From positions 2,200,454 through 2,264,453 of the forward strand of contig VUYV01000155.1 of the NCBI GenBank assembly GCA_008711295.1: 64,000 bases of DNA, in the 5' to 3' direction. Below are positions 38,463-50,150 of this stretch, one piece after another. Position 1 is the stretch's first letter; each line of letters begins with the position of its first letter. The notes below the pieces were generated by a model, which was given only the letters and a program-made list of their open reading frames with translations, ran no database searches and was not told the origin of the DNA. A program made the position numbers and the translations under genes. The DNA is from Anarhynchus alexandrinus. Taxonomy: Eukaryota > Chordata > Aves > Charadriiformes > Charadriidae.

Positions 38463-41400
38463 GTGTCAGATCATGGGTGACCAGGCAGGGGCGTGTACAC
38501 AGAAGTGGGACAGGCTGAGGGCAGTCAGTAATGCAGGGAAAGGATTTGGCATTCAGATGGCCTGGACTGGTAGTTCTTGGGAGGGGATGGCTCAGAAGAG
38601 ATAGTTGTTGTTTGGTGAAAATAATGAACATATGAAATAAAAAAAAAATGTCTGTGAGCAAGCAAATGTAGACTGAGTGATAGCAACTTGTAAGTAAGAG
38701 CGTATGTAATTTGTGAAAGGAAGAGAGGGAAGAGGCAGGGAAAGATAAAATCATAAAGGAAGAATAGAGGAAGTAAAAAGATTGATCCACCTTCTTTGTT
38801 ACTTTAAAATGGATTCTCTTCTTCCACTATGCAAGGGACAAACTGATGGAAGAAGACCACTTTCTTCTTTCTACTTCATCATCCCACTCCAGAATATATC
38901 TCTGTGTCCCCAGATATTATGGTAATGAGCATACTAAAAAAACCCTCAAAAGATAGATCGACAAGTATTGTCCCAGATTTTGGCTTTGAAAGCTAGGTAG
39001 ATTTCAGGAGAATGATGGCATATTAGGGAATGTTTGCAACCCTACCACTTAGGTAGGGCACCATCTGCCATGCTTCACAAATAGGATTGACCTCAGAATT
39101 TCACTCTACCTTGACTGAGTGCTACTACTGAGAGTGTCAGGGTACAATGAGGCAATACAGAAAGTAAATAATCTGCAGAAAAAAACTAGTATCAATAAAA
39201 AATATAATTTGAAATATGCATTTACATAGTTCTCTATGAGTAGACGCAAACAGTATCTGTCAATCTTTACTCACCTTTTAAAACTTCAGGTGGTAAACAG
39301 CCCATAAAATGTGTGGGTCAATGTTACCTTATGGAGAGAAATTTTTCTTCAAAGAAATGAATGCATTTTGTTCTGGCCTTCATATGTATGTCATGTGATA
39401 GATTTCATGTTGCTCAAAGTTAGTGATCCATGATACATTCATTTAGAAACCCAAGGCTATTACCTATGTTAAATAAATAATATTTGTATATCAGGCTATT
39501 AGTGCGCATGTATTGTACATTTGTATACCGTAAATGTATTTGTATTTTTGGCATGTGGGATCATTTTGGTAAGTTTCTTCTAATACAATGTAGACACCTC
39601 CTGTATAAGTAACCAGAGGCCACCAGGAGGACCAATAGGCCTCTGCACACATGAATCCACAGCATCCCTCTGCAAGGATGGGCACCGATGGCTCTTCTGT
39701 CAAAGAATGAAATGGATCTCATTTTGTCACAAGAGATGATGAAAATGTAAGAAGCATTACACCCAATACCTCTTTAATGCAAAATCTGGGAATGGGCCAC
39801 ATTCTCAGTTGCAGCCTTTTGGTAATTTTCCTATGTAGTGTCTTTATATTCTTGGCCCAAATTCTTTCAGTTCAGTAGTTATGGTTTTAATTTATGTCAT
39901 TGATGGCAAGAATTGAGGCCTTTGGCTTTTCAAAAGCCAGAGCTTTTGGGGAAAAAAAAACACAACCCAACACATCAGAGTATTTTTTCAAGCATGAATA
40001 AATTGCTTATTTTTTCCTTTCTTCTCCTTTTTTTTGCCTTTTTAAAAACAGTGCAAAAGTTTTAGCCATGATATATTGGAGGAGATGTGTGAGGGAAACA
40101 TCCTGTCTGAATTTGGTAAATTTATCAATTGTTTCAATAGTGTAAAGGAATGGTGATGTATTTATAGTTTGACACTACTGGAAGTCTTTTATTAACCTGG
40201 ATGTTTAATATGATATGAGAAAAAAAGCACTGTAACAGCCACATGAAGGAATTACTTTACAAATTCAAATAATTTGATCAAAGAACATCAGCAATAAAAT
40301 AAGATCCTAATTTTACAAGCTCTTACCCACAAATATAGGTCATCCTAATGGCATTAGGCTTTTGGGGGGCCACAAGAGTATGGGTTATAGACATAATGAA
40401 TCAGATCCTTAGCCAGGACAAATTGGCAGAGCAGTATTCATTTGGACTGGCTGATTAGTCAGACTAGAAAGTGAAAAACCAAAAGAGTTGATCAAGCTTC
40501 CAAGTGTGATTCTGTGCAGTACTGCTTCATTGGAGACAAGTCTTCATCATGAAAAGGAGCCATCTGTAGTGATGACTCAAGTAGAAATTCTTTGGATGGA
40601 AGGTCCACAGGACGATGTGCAATGTTCTGCTGGTTTCCAGCTTCATGCCAGATATGGACTGTCAGGATTTATGTGACTGTAGTCATCCTGCATCCAGCCC
40701 TGAGCTGGCTTGCATCCAGCAGGCACCGAGGAGCTCTGCCCCATATTTTGACAGTCTTCTGGCCCCTCTCTGGCAGGACAGTTGGAAGGTCTGTACACCT
40801 TAGGAGGCTGGTGGTCCTCTGTGCGTGAAGCTCGCTACAGTTCCAGTGCCTCAGAGACAAAGCTAGCTGGATTCGATGGGAATCTTTCTGTTTGCCTCCC
40901 TGTGTTTCAGACTCACCTTTAGTGACTTGATAGGGATTGTTCTGCAGTTTCCTTCTACAGTAAAAAAAAAAAAAAAAATCCTAAGATAGTTTAGTTTTAA
41001 TGGCATGGCAATCTGGTCTCTGTGATACTTTATTACATTGAATGATTTTACCAGGTAGTTTTCATATATGTACAAATATATATATGTATGTATTTGCATG
41101 TAGAGTTAGAAGTCTGACTTGTTAATGTATTTTATGAATTGTTTAATTTACTATTTAGCTTAGTCATGTACTTATTTTCAAAGAGAATTCAGAAAATTTT
41201 TTCAAAAGGCTATAATTTTATTGCAATGGTGGATTGTTCTGCAATTAATACTTGTAACCATCACCAATGCCTGTTTAAAATACCCAACCTAAAGAAACAG
41301 AATCATGCATTTGTGTTCCCAAGCAAAATATTTTTTGCAAAAGTTAGCAATAATACTGTATTCTTTATTACATGTGTGCTGTCATACTTGAGGACACAGT

Positions 41401-41817
41401 AACCCTCTGGATATATTACAAATTAAATGAACTATGCTGAAGAAAAAATAAAAAAGCAAATGGAGAGACTTGAAGCCTGAAGCCATGAGATGTTCACCAG
41501 CAGAGTCTGAGTCAACAGTTTATTAGTTAACTTTCAGAAGCAGAGTGTCCTCCTAGGTGTACGTACCCTGCTGATCTTAAACAGAGCCCCTATTCATGAC
41601 CAAAATAACTGCACAGGGCAGTGGAGTTTCTGTTGTATTTGGATTTCAAGACAGGAATGCTGCTATCTGATAATAAATACAACAGAAGTTCTTTGTTTCT
41701 GCAGAGACTGCAAATTATAAAGGGTTCTGTTGCCGATCTGCTCAGTGTTATTGTTTAGAGACCGAAAACGTACATTGACTAGTCTTTAATGGCTTCTGTA
41801 TTTACATTTCCCTGCAG
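38463..41817. other. Unique noncoding DNA
   Basis: It contains a poly-A of 17 at 40,962-40,978 and a short alternating TA/TG stretch at about 41,067-41,096. A more GC-balanced patch at 40,590-40,860 has several overlapping open frames on both strands and no protein resemblance. No gene is called. Confidence 0.5.
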
Positions 41818-42120
41818 AGATTCATTTAGTTGGCAATGTTGAATACATTTGTGCCTGATGTTGCATAATTTTTGTTTTCCTGAAACATACTGCCCTGCTC
41901 ATTTTTGTGGAACAAGTGCTCATTGTCTGAGGCCATAAGTCACTTGAACGAAACATTTGCTTTGCAACATCAGCCCAAATGGATTTCGCCACACTCAGAG
42001 ACAGTCCGTAGCAAAGGATGGCAGGTCAGGCTTTCCACCAGTGTAACAGCCCAAAATACTTCTCAGTTACCAGAAACCTCAGCCTGTTCGCACTGAACTC
42101 AATGATGTATTATAGAAAAG
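41818..42120 (+). other. Exon-like segment (possible noncoding exon)
   Basis: A pyrimidine-rich stretch ending TTTCCCTGCAG (acceptor-like) precedes 41,818, and AAAG|GTAAGT, a near-ideal donor, follows 42,120. All three frames hit stops within the first 15 codons, so it cannot be an internal coding exon from this acceptor. A noncoding RNA exon or a 5' UTR exon remains possible. Another acceptor-like site (TTTGTTTCTGCAG) lies just upstream near 41,690-41,703. Splice-like strings arise by chance at this length scale, so confidence is low. Confidence 0.25.
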
Positions 42121-44045
42121 GTAAGTGAATAAAACTTACGCCTACAGATTCAGTTATTCCAGTAAATGACCCAACGACTCTAATGAAGTCATAGACTCTA
42201 GTCTTTGCACAGATGGCAGACAGCACGGATAAGACTCTCCTTCTAACTTCAGCTGAGTGATTAGACTCCCAAAGCATGGCCATCTACGACCTGTTTAGAT
42301 GGCGATTTAAGAATTCTCCCAGTTTTCCCAGCCTCCTGCTGCCCCTCCAGAAAGCCGTAGGACTCCTATGCTTGTTCCACTTGTTCCACACCTGCTAGCT
42401 CCACACAGATGTTCCAGATGCACTATAGCACCTATCCAGAAACCCTCTACAGCTGAGACAGCCATGCAAGCATCCATTCATCATCCGAGGAAAGAAACAG
42501 GTACTTTTATGCTATAATCCGTTGCCCTATTACATATGTCTAATCTGGGACAGCAAAACAGTACCGAGAGAGACCCTTACTTTCCACTGACTCCATTGAG
42601 AGGGACTGGGTTTACTTGTTCTGATGACAGCAACATCTGGACAGATGAGTCCCACAGCGCAGTTCTAATACTCTCCTGAAAGGTGTTACAGTTACTGAGA
42701 ACACCTACACTGTAGCCAACGGTCTTGTTTCTGGAAGTCTTCGTTTCTGTTAGGTCACTCCCCCTTTCAGGTTGTAAAAATGGTGGTGGTAATACGGATT
42801 TCAAGCCTAAATTCTGTGCTGCTATAATCAGAGCACTTTCAAACTTTTAATTTAATATCTATCACAGCAGTTCTCTGACACAGAATACTACATGTGAATA
42901 ATTATTTCCATTTTGCTGCTAATCACTAGTGAGTGCAAGAGGATCCAGCACATTCCATTAATTTTTGAAAATGTGATACTTGCCAAAGTGTCTGGGTTTT
43001 TTTGTGCATTGATCTGTAGCAGGAAAAGAAAGAATTCCTTCTTGTCTAGCCCACCAAGTGCTACTACAATATTTTTGTAACAATAACCTCACTGTAAATG
43101 AGGGTTTCATACCTCTGCACTCATAAGCAGGCAATGACCAGCGCTCTGATTTGACAAACCAGATAACTGAGATGTCACACAAGGTCTCAGAATTTGGAGC
43201 AACTCCTAAATTTCTCGTGTGATAGACTGAAATGTAAACCACTTCATACTGCTTTTCAAAAACATCTGCCAATTATATGTGTTTGACTAAGCTGTCTTTA
43301 AGTGCTGTTTCAGACTTAGATCAACATTCCCCTTGTGGGGCAGAAATTTCAGCACCTCATTGCTGTCTTCTGAACAGCTGCAAACCACAGAACAAATGTA
43401 TATTGTTTCCTCCTCTAGAGAGCATCTGCCTGATGGATAATAGCTCGTGTCTGCTACTTTCTGACTCTGGTGGCCAAAATCTACGCCATGGGTTGGAAGA
43501 TCTTATCTTCATACCCAAGTGACAAGGAAGGCAGAAGAAATAAATGTACTCACAATTAGACCGTATCTAAATTTGTGCACATAAAGAGCTAGAACAAGGT
43601 TTTCCTGGTAGCTCTGCTTCTGGTATCTCACTGATTTTAAATTTTTCATTTTAATGACATTTTAATCTCATTTTGGTAATTACATATATGTGGATGTGAG
43701 ACTCCCAGTCAAGACACTTTTGTTGCCTGGAGAAGTTACCAGGAAGTTCTCTCACTGTTGCCCTGAATGTCTCTCACCTATGTCTCTATTTCTTGCATGT
43801 GTGTTCCACCTTTTGTTAATTGTTTAGTTGTTCAGATTAACGTTTGTGTTTCTGTCAGTCTCATAGCACTTAGCGCATCTAAACTGTGAAATATCAGAAT
43901 TTCTCCAATATAAGTGACATATCATGCATTTTTTTTCATGTACACGGCAATGAGCTCAGTTTTCCAAAACAATATTATCATTAACAAGAACAGATGGCAT
44001 GCTCTCATAATGCTTTAATTCTCTCTTGTTTTTTTTTTCTTTCAG
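42121..44045. other. Noncoding DNA between two exon-like segments
   Basis: No gene or repeat is recognised. If the two flanking exon-like segments belong to one transcript, this would be its intron. It starts GTAAGT and ends in a strong polypyrimidine tract followed by CAG at 44,043-44,045. Confidence 0.4.
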
Positions 44046-44135
44046 ATTGGATGTTTCAGCCCAACACTTATTGGGACACTAAAAGTGCATAGTGCTGTGT
44101 CTCAGGATGGGAGCTGTATTATTTCAATAATACTC
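44046..44135 (+). other. Exon-like segment, 90 bp, one open frame
   Basis: It is preceded by TTTTTTTTTTCTTTCAG, a very good acceptor, and followed by GTAAG, a good donor. The length is exactly 30 codons and frame 1 is open throughout (beginning Ile-Gly-Cys-Phe-Ser-Pro), while the other two frames have stops. I recognise no protein in it. It could be a real small exon, a noncoding RNA exon or a chance arrangement. It fits with the donor at 42,121 on the same strand. Confidence 0.3.
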
Positions 44136-45623
44136 GTAAGTACATTGTCATGCAATCACAGTAGAGCAACGAGCTTTTGAATACAGAATTCTCTCTTTGT
44201 GCAACAGTTGGAGAAATAAATATTTTTGTTGTAGGTGGAGTTTTGGGATGTTCCCATGATATAGGTACAGAATACTAGTATTACTGATGGTGTTGTCAAA
44301 CTGAAATGTAAAGAAAGTCACCTTTCTTCTCCATAAATTGTTTTCATTAAAAACCACACTGAACATGTTTTTTACAAATACCCTGCTACTCCAAAAAGGT
44401 TTCCGATTTCTAGGTGCCAGGTACGGGGCGCTTCATGCCAGAGAGATTTTTAAACTGGAGTCTTATAAAGAGTGATTAGTTAACATCTTTTTAATGATGA
44501 ATTAATGAGCAGTAAAAGCATTGTAATTCCAATATGTACAGAACGTTGTATTTAAAGGCAGAGGTTCAGTAAGAGTTGTTCTGCGACCTTTGTGGTGCCA
44601 GTAAAGGTTGGGTTCAGTGCAGGCAACGTCCAATCAGTCTTTCAAGGTTAACTACACATGCCAGGCTGGGAAATGAAACAATTACTAACAATTTTTATAG
44701 GTATATTCTGTCAAATTTAAAAGGCAATCAGAAGTCTAAATGAAAATTATGCCTGAGGAAAGCATAAAAAAAAAAAAAGGAAAGAAAGGAGGAAAGAAAT
44801 GAGGAAGGGCTTTAATTTTTTTTTTCTTTCAGTCTTCATTCTGAACTAGGCACTGAAGGTACTGGTAGAACCAAAAAAAGGCATGTGGGAGACACCCCAC
44901 ACTGTTGGAGGGAAAAAGCCACAATGGAAAGGGTAGGAGTGCTGAGGAAGGATGACATCAGTAATCATCTGGGCAACACTGGCACTGTGAGTGTGAATGA
45001 TTCATTATACCGTAATTAACTTTTAATTAACTTTACCCTGCTTTCCTTATTTTAGAAAATTAAATAAACTTCATTTTATGGTACCCGCCAAACCAATGAG
45101 CAGAAGCTCGAGTTCTGCTCTAATTAAACTAAGCAATATGGCAAAACTGTGTCTAAAGCATAATGAAGAAATGTTTCTTTGCAACTGGAGCCATTTCTTA
45201 TGTTTAGTAACACTTTGATTGATATTTTTTCAAATATTTCCCATTAGCTGCCATACACTGAAATCCCACACAATATTTTTTCATAGTCTTGCATTTTTCA
45301 GGATAAACAGCAAAGGTGTTTCTTATATAACTAAATGATTTCCCAAAATCACAAGGTCTATTCATTTTTCATTCCCCTTTCCCCCATGTGATTTTGAACA
45401 CCCTCAAAGAAATAATAACAACAGAATCAGAAATTGAAAAGAGCAGATCTAAAGTTGCTGTTTAAGAGATTTGTGTAGGGAGTAAAAAATCTGATATTGC
45501 TGTCAGCCAATTAAGGAAAATTATATTTCTGCCTGTTTGTGGCCTGATTGTCAGTCAATGAATTGTACCCAGTGGATCCTTTGAGATCTTTCAAAACTGT
45601 GTTTTTCTGTCTGGTAGCACAAT
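44136..45623. other. Unique AT-rich noncoding DNA
   Basis: A purine run lies at 44,766-44,810, and a T tract ending TTCTTTCAG at 44,833 is another acceptor-like string. No gene is supported. Confidence 0.5.
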
Positions 45624-45712
45624 GAGCTAGATTCTTAGGTTGAAATCTTCTCATATTGGAGTCAGCGGAATTTTGCCATTGACTTCAAACCTAGGTGAGT
45701 GGGGATACAAGC
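45624..45712. repeat. Decayed sauropsid interspersed repeat
   Basis: GAGCTAGATTCTTAGG, then GGAGTCAGCGGAATTTTGC and CATTGACTTCAAACC follow the arrangement of the old repeat at 4937-5075, here with the 'cattgacttcaa' core on the + strand, so in the opposite sense. The family name is unknown to me. Confidence 0.45.
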
Positions 45713-47307
45713 TATTAAAACAGATTGAAACTTGATCTTTGCCCACTTTAAAAAATCTCCCTAATTAGAAATCAATTTTGTTTCACTGAATGTATTCAGT
45801 TTTGAAAACGTCACTGAATGGCTGCATACAGAAGTTCCCAAAGAGAAGCTGCTGATACTAGCCAGTCTGGCCCAAACCATGACAAGCTTGCATCAAGGAG
45901 ATGAGCACTCAGCTTTGGCTTTCCTGAAAGAGCTTTTCATCCCTAAGCTTGTGAAATTTTTGAAATTTTTTTTTTCCTGCCTCAAAATCTCAAATAAATG
46001 AAAATAAACATACACTCTTAGGAACAAAAGAACACTTTTTTCAAGCCAGCTCTACCATCTATGTTTCTACAGACTACCATCCAAATCTACCTTGCTGTAT
46101 GTTGAAATCTAGTGGTTTAGCTATGCCTGTGAAAGTGAAAACTTTGCTGCATCTGTTTTGCAAGTGATGATGGGAGAAAGCCCTTTCCTTTTCTTATCGG
46201 TTTCTCTACTCTACCAGTGTGCAGGACTCGTTGTTGTTCCAGTTACCTGTAACAAACCAGCACTGCTGTTTGCCTGGATTCCTTCCCCGTCTGCCTGCTA
46301 TACCGGTCCCCTCTGCAGGCATAATTGTAATGAAATTATATAGCCTGTTTCATATGGCTGGGCAGAGTAGGTAATCTTCTGATCTCAAATCCAACTAAGA
46401 CAGAGGGAGAAGGAGTATAAAGGAAGACGACGATATTAAAAATGGGGGAAGGAAGGCAAATTAGTAAAGTCAGAGCAATTTAGAGGAAGAAAATGGCATT
46501 TGAAACAGCCAATGTAAAAGGAGGAAAACATCCATATTATTATGAGCTGACCCATAAAAGAAGCTGTTCAAATAGCTGGTGGAACACAGACATAGGGGAG
46601 AGAAAGAGAAATTCTTGCTGATGGCAAAGCCCTTGATTTTCATTTCATTTGCAAGGAAAAAGATGGCAATGAGATGTGAAAGAAAAGGCGCAAGTCGTTG
46701 GTGACCTGCTGCTTATTTTTTCAACATCTTCACTTGCTATCAGCTACTTGAAGAAGGGAAAATCACACAATTCAACAAGTGAAATAAAAAAGTTCACTCT
46801 GACATCTGTATTATTACTGTTCAGTTATGACATTTACAGTAAGATAAAAAAGCATATGCACTTTGGTAACATGCTTTTTATTTACAAATTAAAAAAATAA
46901 TGAAGACTATTATCCCTTTCTTCATGATTACCCCTATATTCCTTCTTCTCCCTAGGGATGTCAGGCTTGAATTTCTATTTATCAGCTCCGCACTTCTTTC
47001 TGTATTGCTTTGATGTATAGATTAACCTGTCAGACCTAACCCAAAGGCCTTGACCTCTACTCTCCTTTTGGTACATCTTCAGGAATTTCTTCTGCAACGG
47101 CATCTACACAAAATCCATGGTGGAGAGGTTGTGGTGCAGTTAGGGAGAGCTGATTTTAATTAATTAATCAATTAATTAATGCTTTGGAACATTCAAGTTC
47201 TATAATGGCTCCCTAAGTAACCTCATTATCTTATTTTCATTACCCTCCTCTTGTCTATTCCCTTCTTTCTTTTTGTGTCAGATTTGCTTGCTGCATCTTG
47301 TTTTAAA
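45713..47307. other. Unique AT-rich noncoding DNA
   Basis: A short TTAA/ATTA simple repeat lies at 47,154-47,180. Nothing else is supported. Confidence 0.5.
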
Positions 47308-47407
47308 TTAGATTCTTCAGGGCAGGGACACTGTCAGACCTGGTTTGTACGGTAGCAGGCATGTTTGGGCCTCATCCTGACTGGAGGTTTTGGACACAAC
47401 TGTAATT
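47308..47407 (+). repeat. L2/sauropsid-SINE-like tail remnant
   Basis: AGATTCTTCAGGGCAGGGAC, then CTGGTTTGTACGGTAGCAGG and GGCCTCATCCTGACTGGAGG follow the order of a very old amniote repeat tail ('...cagggcagggact...tttgtacagtgcctagca...ggccctgatc...'). The match is diverged but holds along about 100 bp. Called from memory of the consensus. Confidence 0.55.
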
Positions 47408-47538
47408 AATTATCATTTACAGCTGAGCCATAGTGATGTTAAATGCCTTGTTCAAGGTGTCAAAGCAAGTCAGCAGCACAGTTGTAAATGAAACCCAGAT
47501 GGCATCTTTCGCTGCTCTAACCACAAGACCACTGCTTG
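47408..47538 (-). repeat. MIR-like CORE-SINE remnant
   Basis: On the + strand: CATTTACAGCTGAGCCATAG, GTTAAATGCCTTGTTCAAGG, CAAAGCAAGTCAGCAGCACA, AATGAAACCCAGATGGC, then TGCTCTAACCACAAGACCAC. This is the reverse complement of the MIR core and tRNA-related head in the right order, so the element lies on the minus strand. MIR-type SINEs predate the amniote radiation. Their survival in birds is known but sparse. Confidence 0.65.
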
Positions 47539-49841
47539 TTCTGTGGGACTGTTGTGCTGAAATAAGTGTTCAAACATATTACAAAATTTTCCCAAGAAGA
47601 AGGAAGGTATTTTTGATTTCCCCAGGCTTCTCAGAAAAAAAGGCCTCAGATACTTTTTATGTTAAAATACAGATCTTTTTTAATCTATAATTTCAGAAGC
47701 CTCTGGTTGCCATAAAATGACTTCTTGCCTATTCTCAGTAAAATCTCTTTTATTCTATCCAAACAAATCTTGGTATGGAATGGAGATGCAAAGGATTTAG
47801 AAGGTTGGGGAGAATGTAAAATAATGATTGGGACCTGAAGATGGGACTGGTTTTTGCTGGGGTAGGTATATTGTACTGTAGGGGTATCACAGGTAAGACT
47901 GCTTGCTCTTAGACACATTTTTGCAATATTTGAAACCATAACCACTTATGCAGGACAACCCTAATTCAGGAATTGATTCTTATGTGTTAGTAGTTTAGTT
48001 CTTCTACACCTTCAAGAGCTTAGAATTATATAAGCTGATAAATATTCAGGCAAAGAGAAAAATCCTCCATACTTCAGCTCTGAATTCACTGAGATATGTA
48101 GCTGAATCAATTAAACTGTAGTCTTTCCAAATCATGGGCTACCAACTGCCATAATCAGATCTTTTTTATCGTTTCTACTGTCAACAACAAGCTTGAGACA
48201 GTGACATTGCTATAGTGTTCATACTAATTAGTTGACAGGAGACATACTTGCCAAAGGCTTATCAACAAATAAGAATATACATGAAAATGACTGTTGCTTA
48301 TGTGCATCTGCATGAGTCGGTGTTATGGAGTGTGCTTTTTCGGAGATGGGGCAGAAATATTCTCGGGTCAAACAAGCTCCGGAAAAGAAACATTATTTAA
48401 AATAGTGCTTTCAAGCCAATTTTAGGAAACAATAAAAGCTTTATGAGAGTACCTAAGTATCAGTGGATGTTAGATTTTAAAATAATAAAGAACCTATCCA
48501 AATACAAGATAGCAAATGCTCGTACAAACCAGTCTGAGGCATGTGAATAAAATTAATTCTGAAGTTAAACTTCAGATGCAGAAATTATATCTAATGCCTA
48601 CAATGGCACTTAAAGGAATATACACATTCAGATTTGCAGTTTAAAAAAAATAGCAAAAACAAACAAAAAACCCAACCCAACCCAAAACCTTGCTCAGTAA
48701 TTTGCAGATATCTAAACTCAGCAAGTATCTCCTTTAGGGTTTTGAAGTTCCCTAGACATCAGCGTTTCTCCAGTGTGTATGTCCAAAGCCACTTTGCCCT
48801 GCACAGCTGCAATGCTCCTGCCTCCTCCCTAAGCGCTGCTCTGCCTTACTCAGCGTGACATATTTCAGTGCGAACGCACCTGAAAGTTAGATATCAATGA
48901 TATCTAAGATATGTATGTAAGGCTGTGGCTACAAAAGTCTTTTAGTCCAAAATGGGAGTGCATTTTTGAGGATAACCTTACAGTTATCCCCACACAGCTC
49001 ACTTTGGTTGGCATCATGGGATGGCTTTGGAACATGTGAGCTGCATTCCATTCAAATTAAAATAAATCAGAATCTGTGCTCTAGGAGTGCACCTAGATTT
49101 ATACATATGAAGTTGGGCAAAACTAATGATTTGTAAACTACAGCTTACTCTTGCCTCATCAGCTTGGGGTATGTATGTTCGAGTCTTCCCCACTTAAATT
49201 CTTAGATCTGCCAAGAATGCCTTTTTGAACCTAATCTGACTCTCCTGGTATTCTCTGACATGGTCAGGCTGCTAACAAAAGCCACTTACTCTTTTTCAAA
49301 TACAACTGCAACTGACTGTATCTTACATATTCACAAACCTATTTCTGCTCTGTGTTTTGGTTTGGGGTTTGGTTGTTTGTTTGTTTTTTTTCCGTGATAG
49401 CTGAAGGAACAGATTTCAGAAGCCAGAGTTCCCACTTCTATGTTTTAGCTAACTAATTACAGGATTAATGTTCTTCTAGGCAGGTTCTCCTTCTGAAACT
49501 GGAAGGAATTTACTCTGGCTATGTCATAGGAATGAATATATTCTCAGTTCCAAACATAATGAATTTCTGCTGAAAAAATTGTATTTATCCAATACTTAGC
49601 CTTACTGAAAAGGCTCCTCAGCTTGACATGGATTTTTAACTTCAGTGCTGGAAACCACCAACTCTCATTGCCTTCTCAGTATTGCCTCTCTCCTTGCTTT
49701 TATTTCACACGTCTGTTTCATATATGAAATTCTTCTGTTTTTCTAGTTCATTAGATAATATTTCTTCTTACAGAATCTCAAACACAAGCCAACTTTAACT
49801 CAGTTTTTGATGCCCCCTTTTCTTTTACAGATCACAGCCTT
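47539..49841. other. Unique AT-rich noncoding DNA with small inverted structures
   Basis: It holds an A-rich/CCCAA run at 48,642-48,690 and a T-rich/GGTTT run at 49,352-49,391 that are roughly reverse complements of each other, and a perfect short inverted repeat described separately. No gene is supported. Confidence 0.5.
48887..48907. repeat. Perfect inverted repeat, 10-1-10
   Basis: TTAGATATCA, one A, then TGATATCTAA. The arms are exact complements. It is too short for a stable RNA hairpin of known class and may be chance or a dimeric binding site. Confidence 0.8.
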
Positions 49842-50085
49842 GTCCTAATATTCAGCTAAACATCTTCAGCCTTAGTTTCAGGTCATTTTTCTTTATCCTA
49901 CTTATCTCTTTATGTTGTGAATACCTACATCCCTTCTTTATAATTTTTCTTTGAGGGTATTTATAGACTGTTATCACGTCCTGCATTAATCTTCCATATT
50001 CTCAACTATATAAATGTAGGCTGCTCATCTCTTCTCTTACATCTTTTTGTCCAGTGTAGTGCTCTTGCTGCCATTGTTTGCAACA
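49842..50085 (-). mobile_element. Old CR1/L3-type LINE fragment
   Basis: On the + strand TCCTAATATTCAGCTAAAC, TCAGCCTTAGTTTCAGGTC and CTTTATCCTAC are followed by ATTTATAGACTGTTATCACG, TCCTGCATTAATCTTCC and CTCATCTCTTCTC. This is the order of the reverse-complemented 3' region of CR1-clade LINEs, heavily diverged. It ends about 65 bp before the solo LTR, but there is no sign that the fragment resumes beyond the LTR. Confidence 0.5.
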
Positions 50086-50150
50086 TTTATTTGCATTTCA
50101 CATGTAGATTTGTTTACTTTTACATTAAAAATTTCTACAAAACTTCCCCT

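Noticed and set aside
38359..38790. 143-codon minus frame with Leu-Ser-Tyr-Pro-Ile repeats
   Set aside because: The repeated peptide is only the translation of the GGATA microsatellite, and the flanking part resembles nothing.
40962..40978. Poly-A run as a retrogene or SINE tail
   Set aside because: No body of a retrocopy is recognisable upstream and no flanking target duplication was found.
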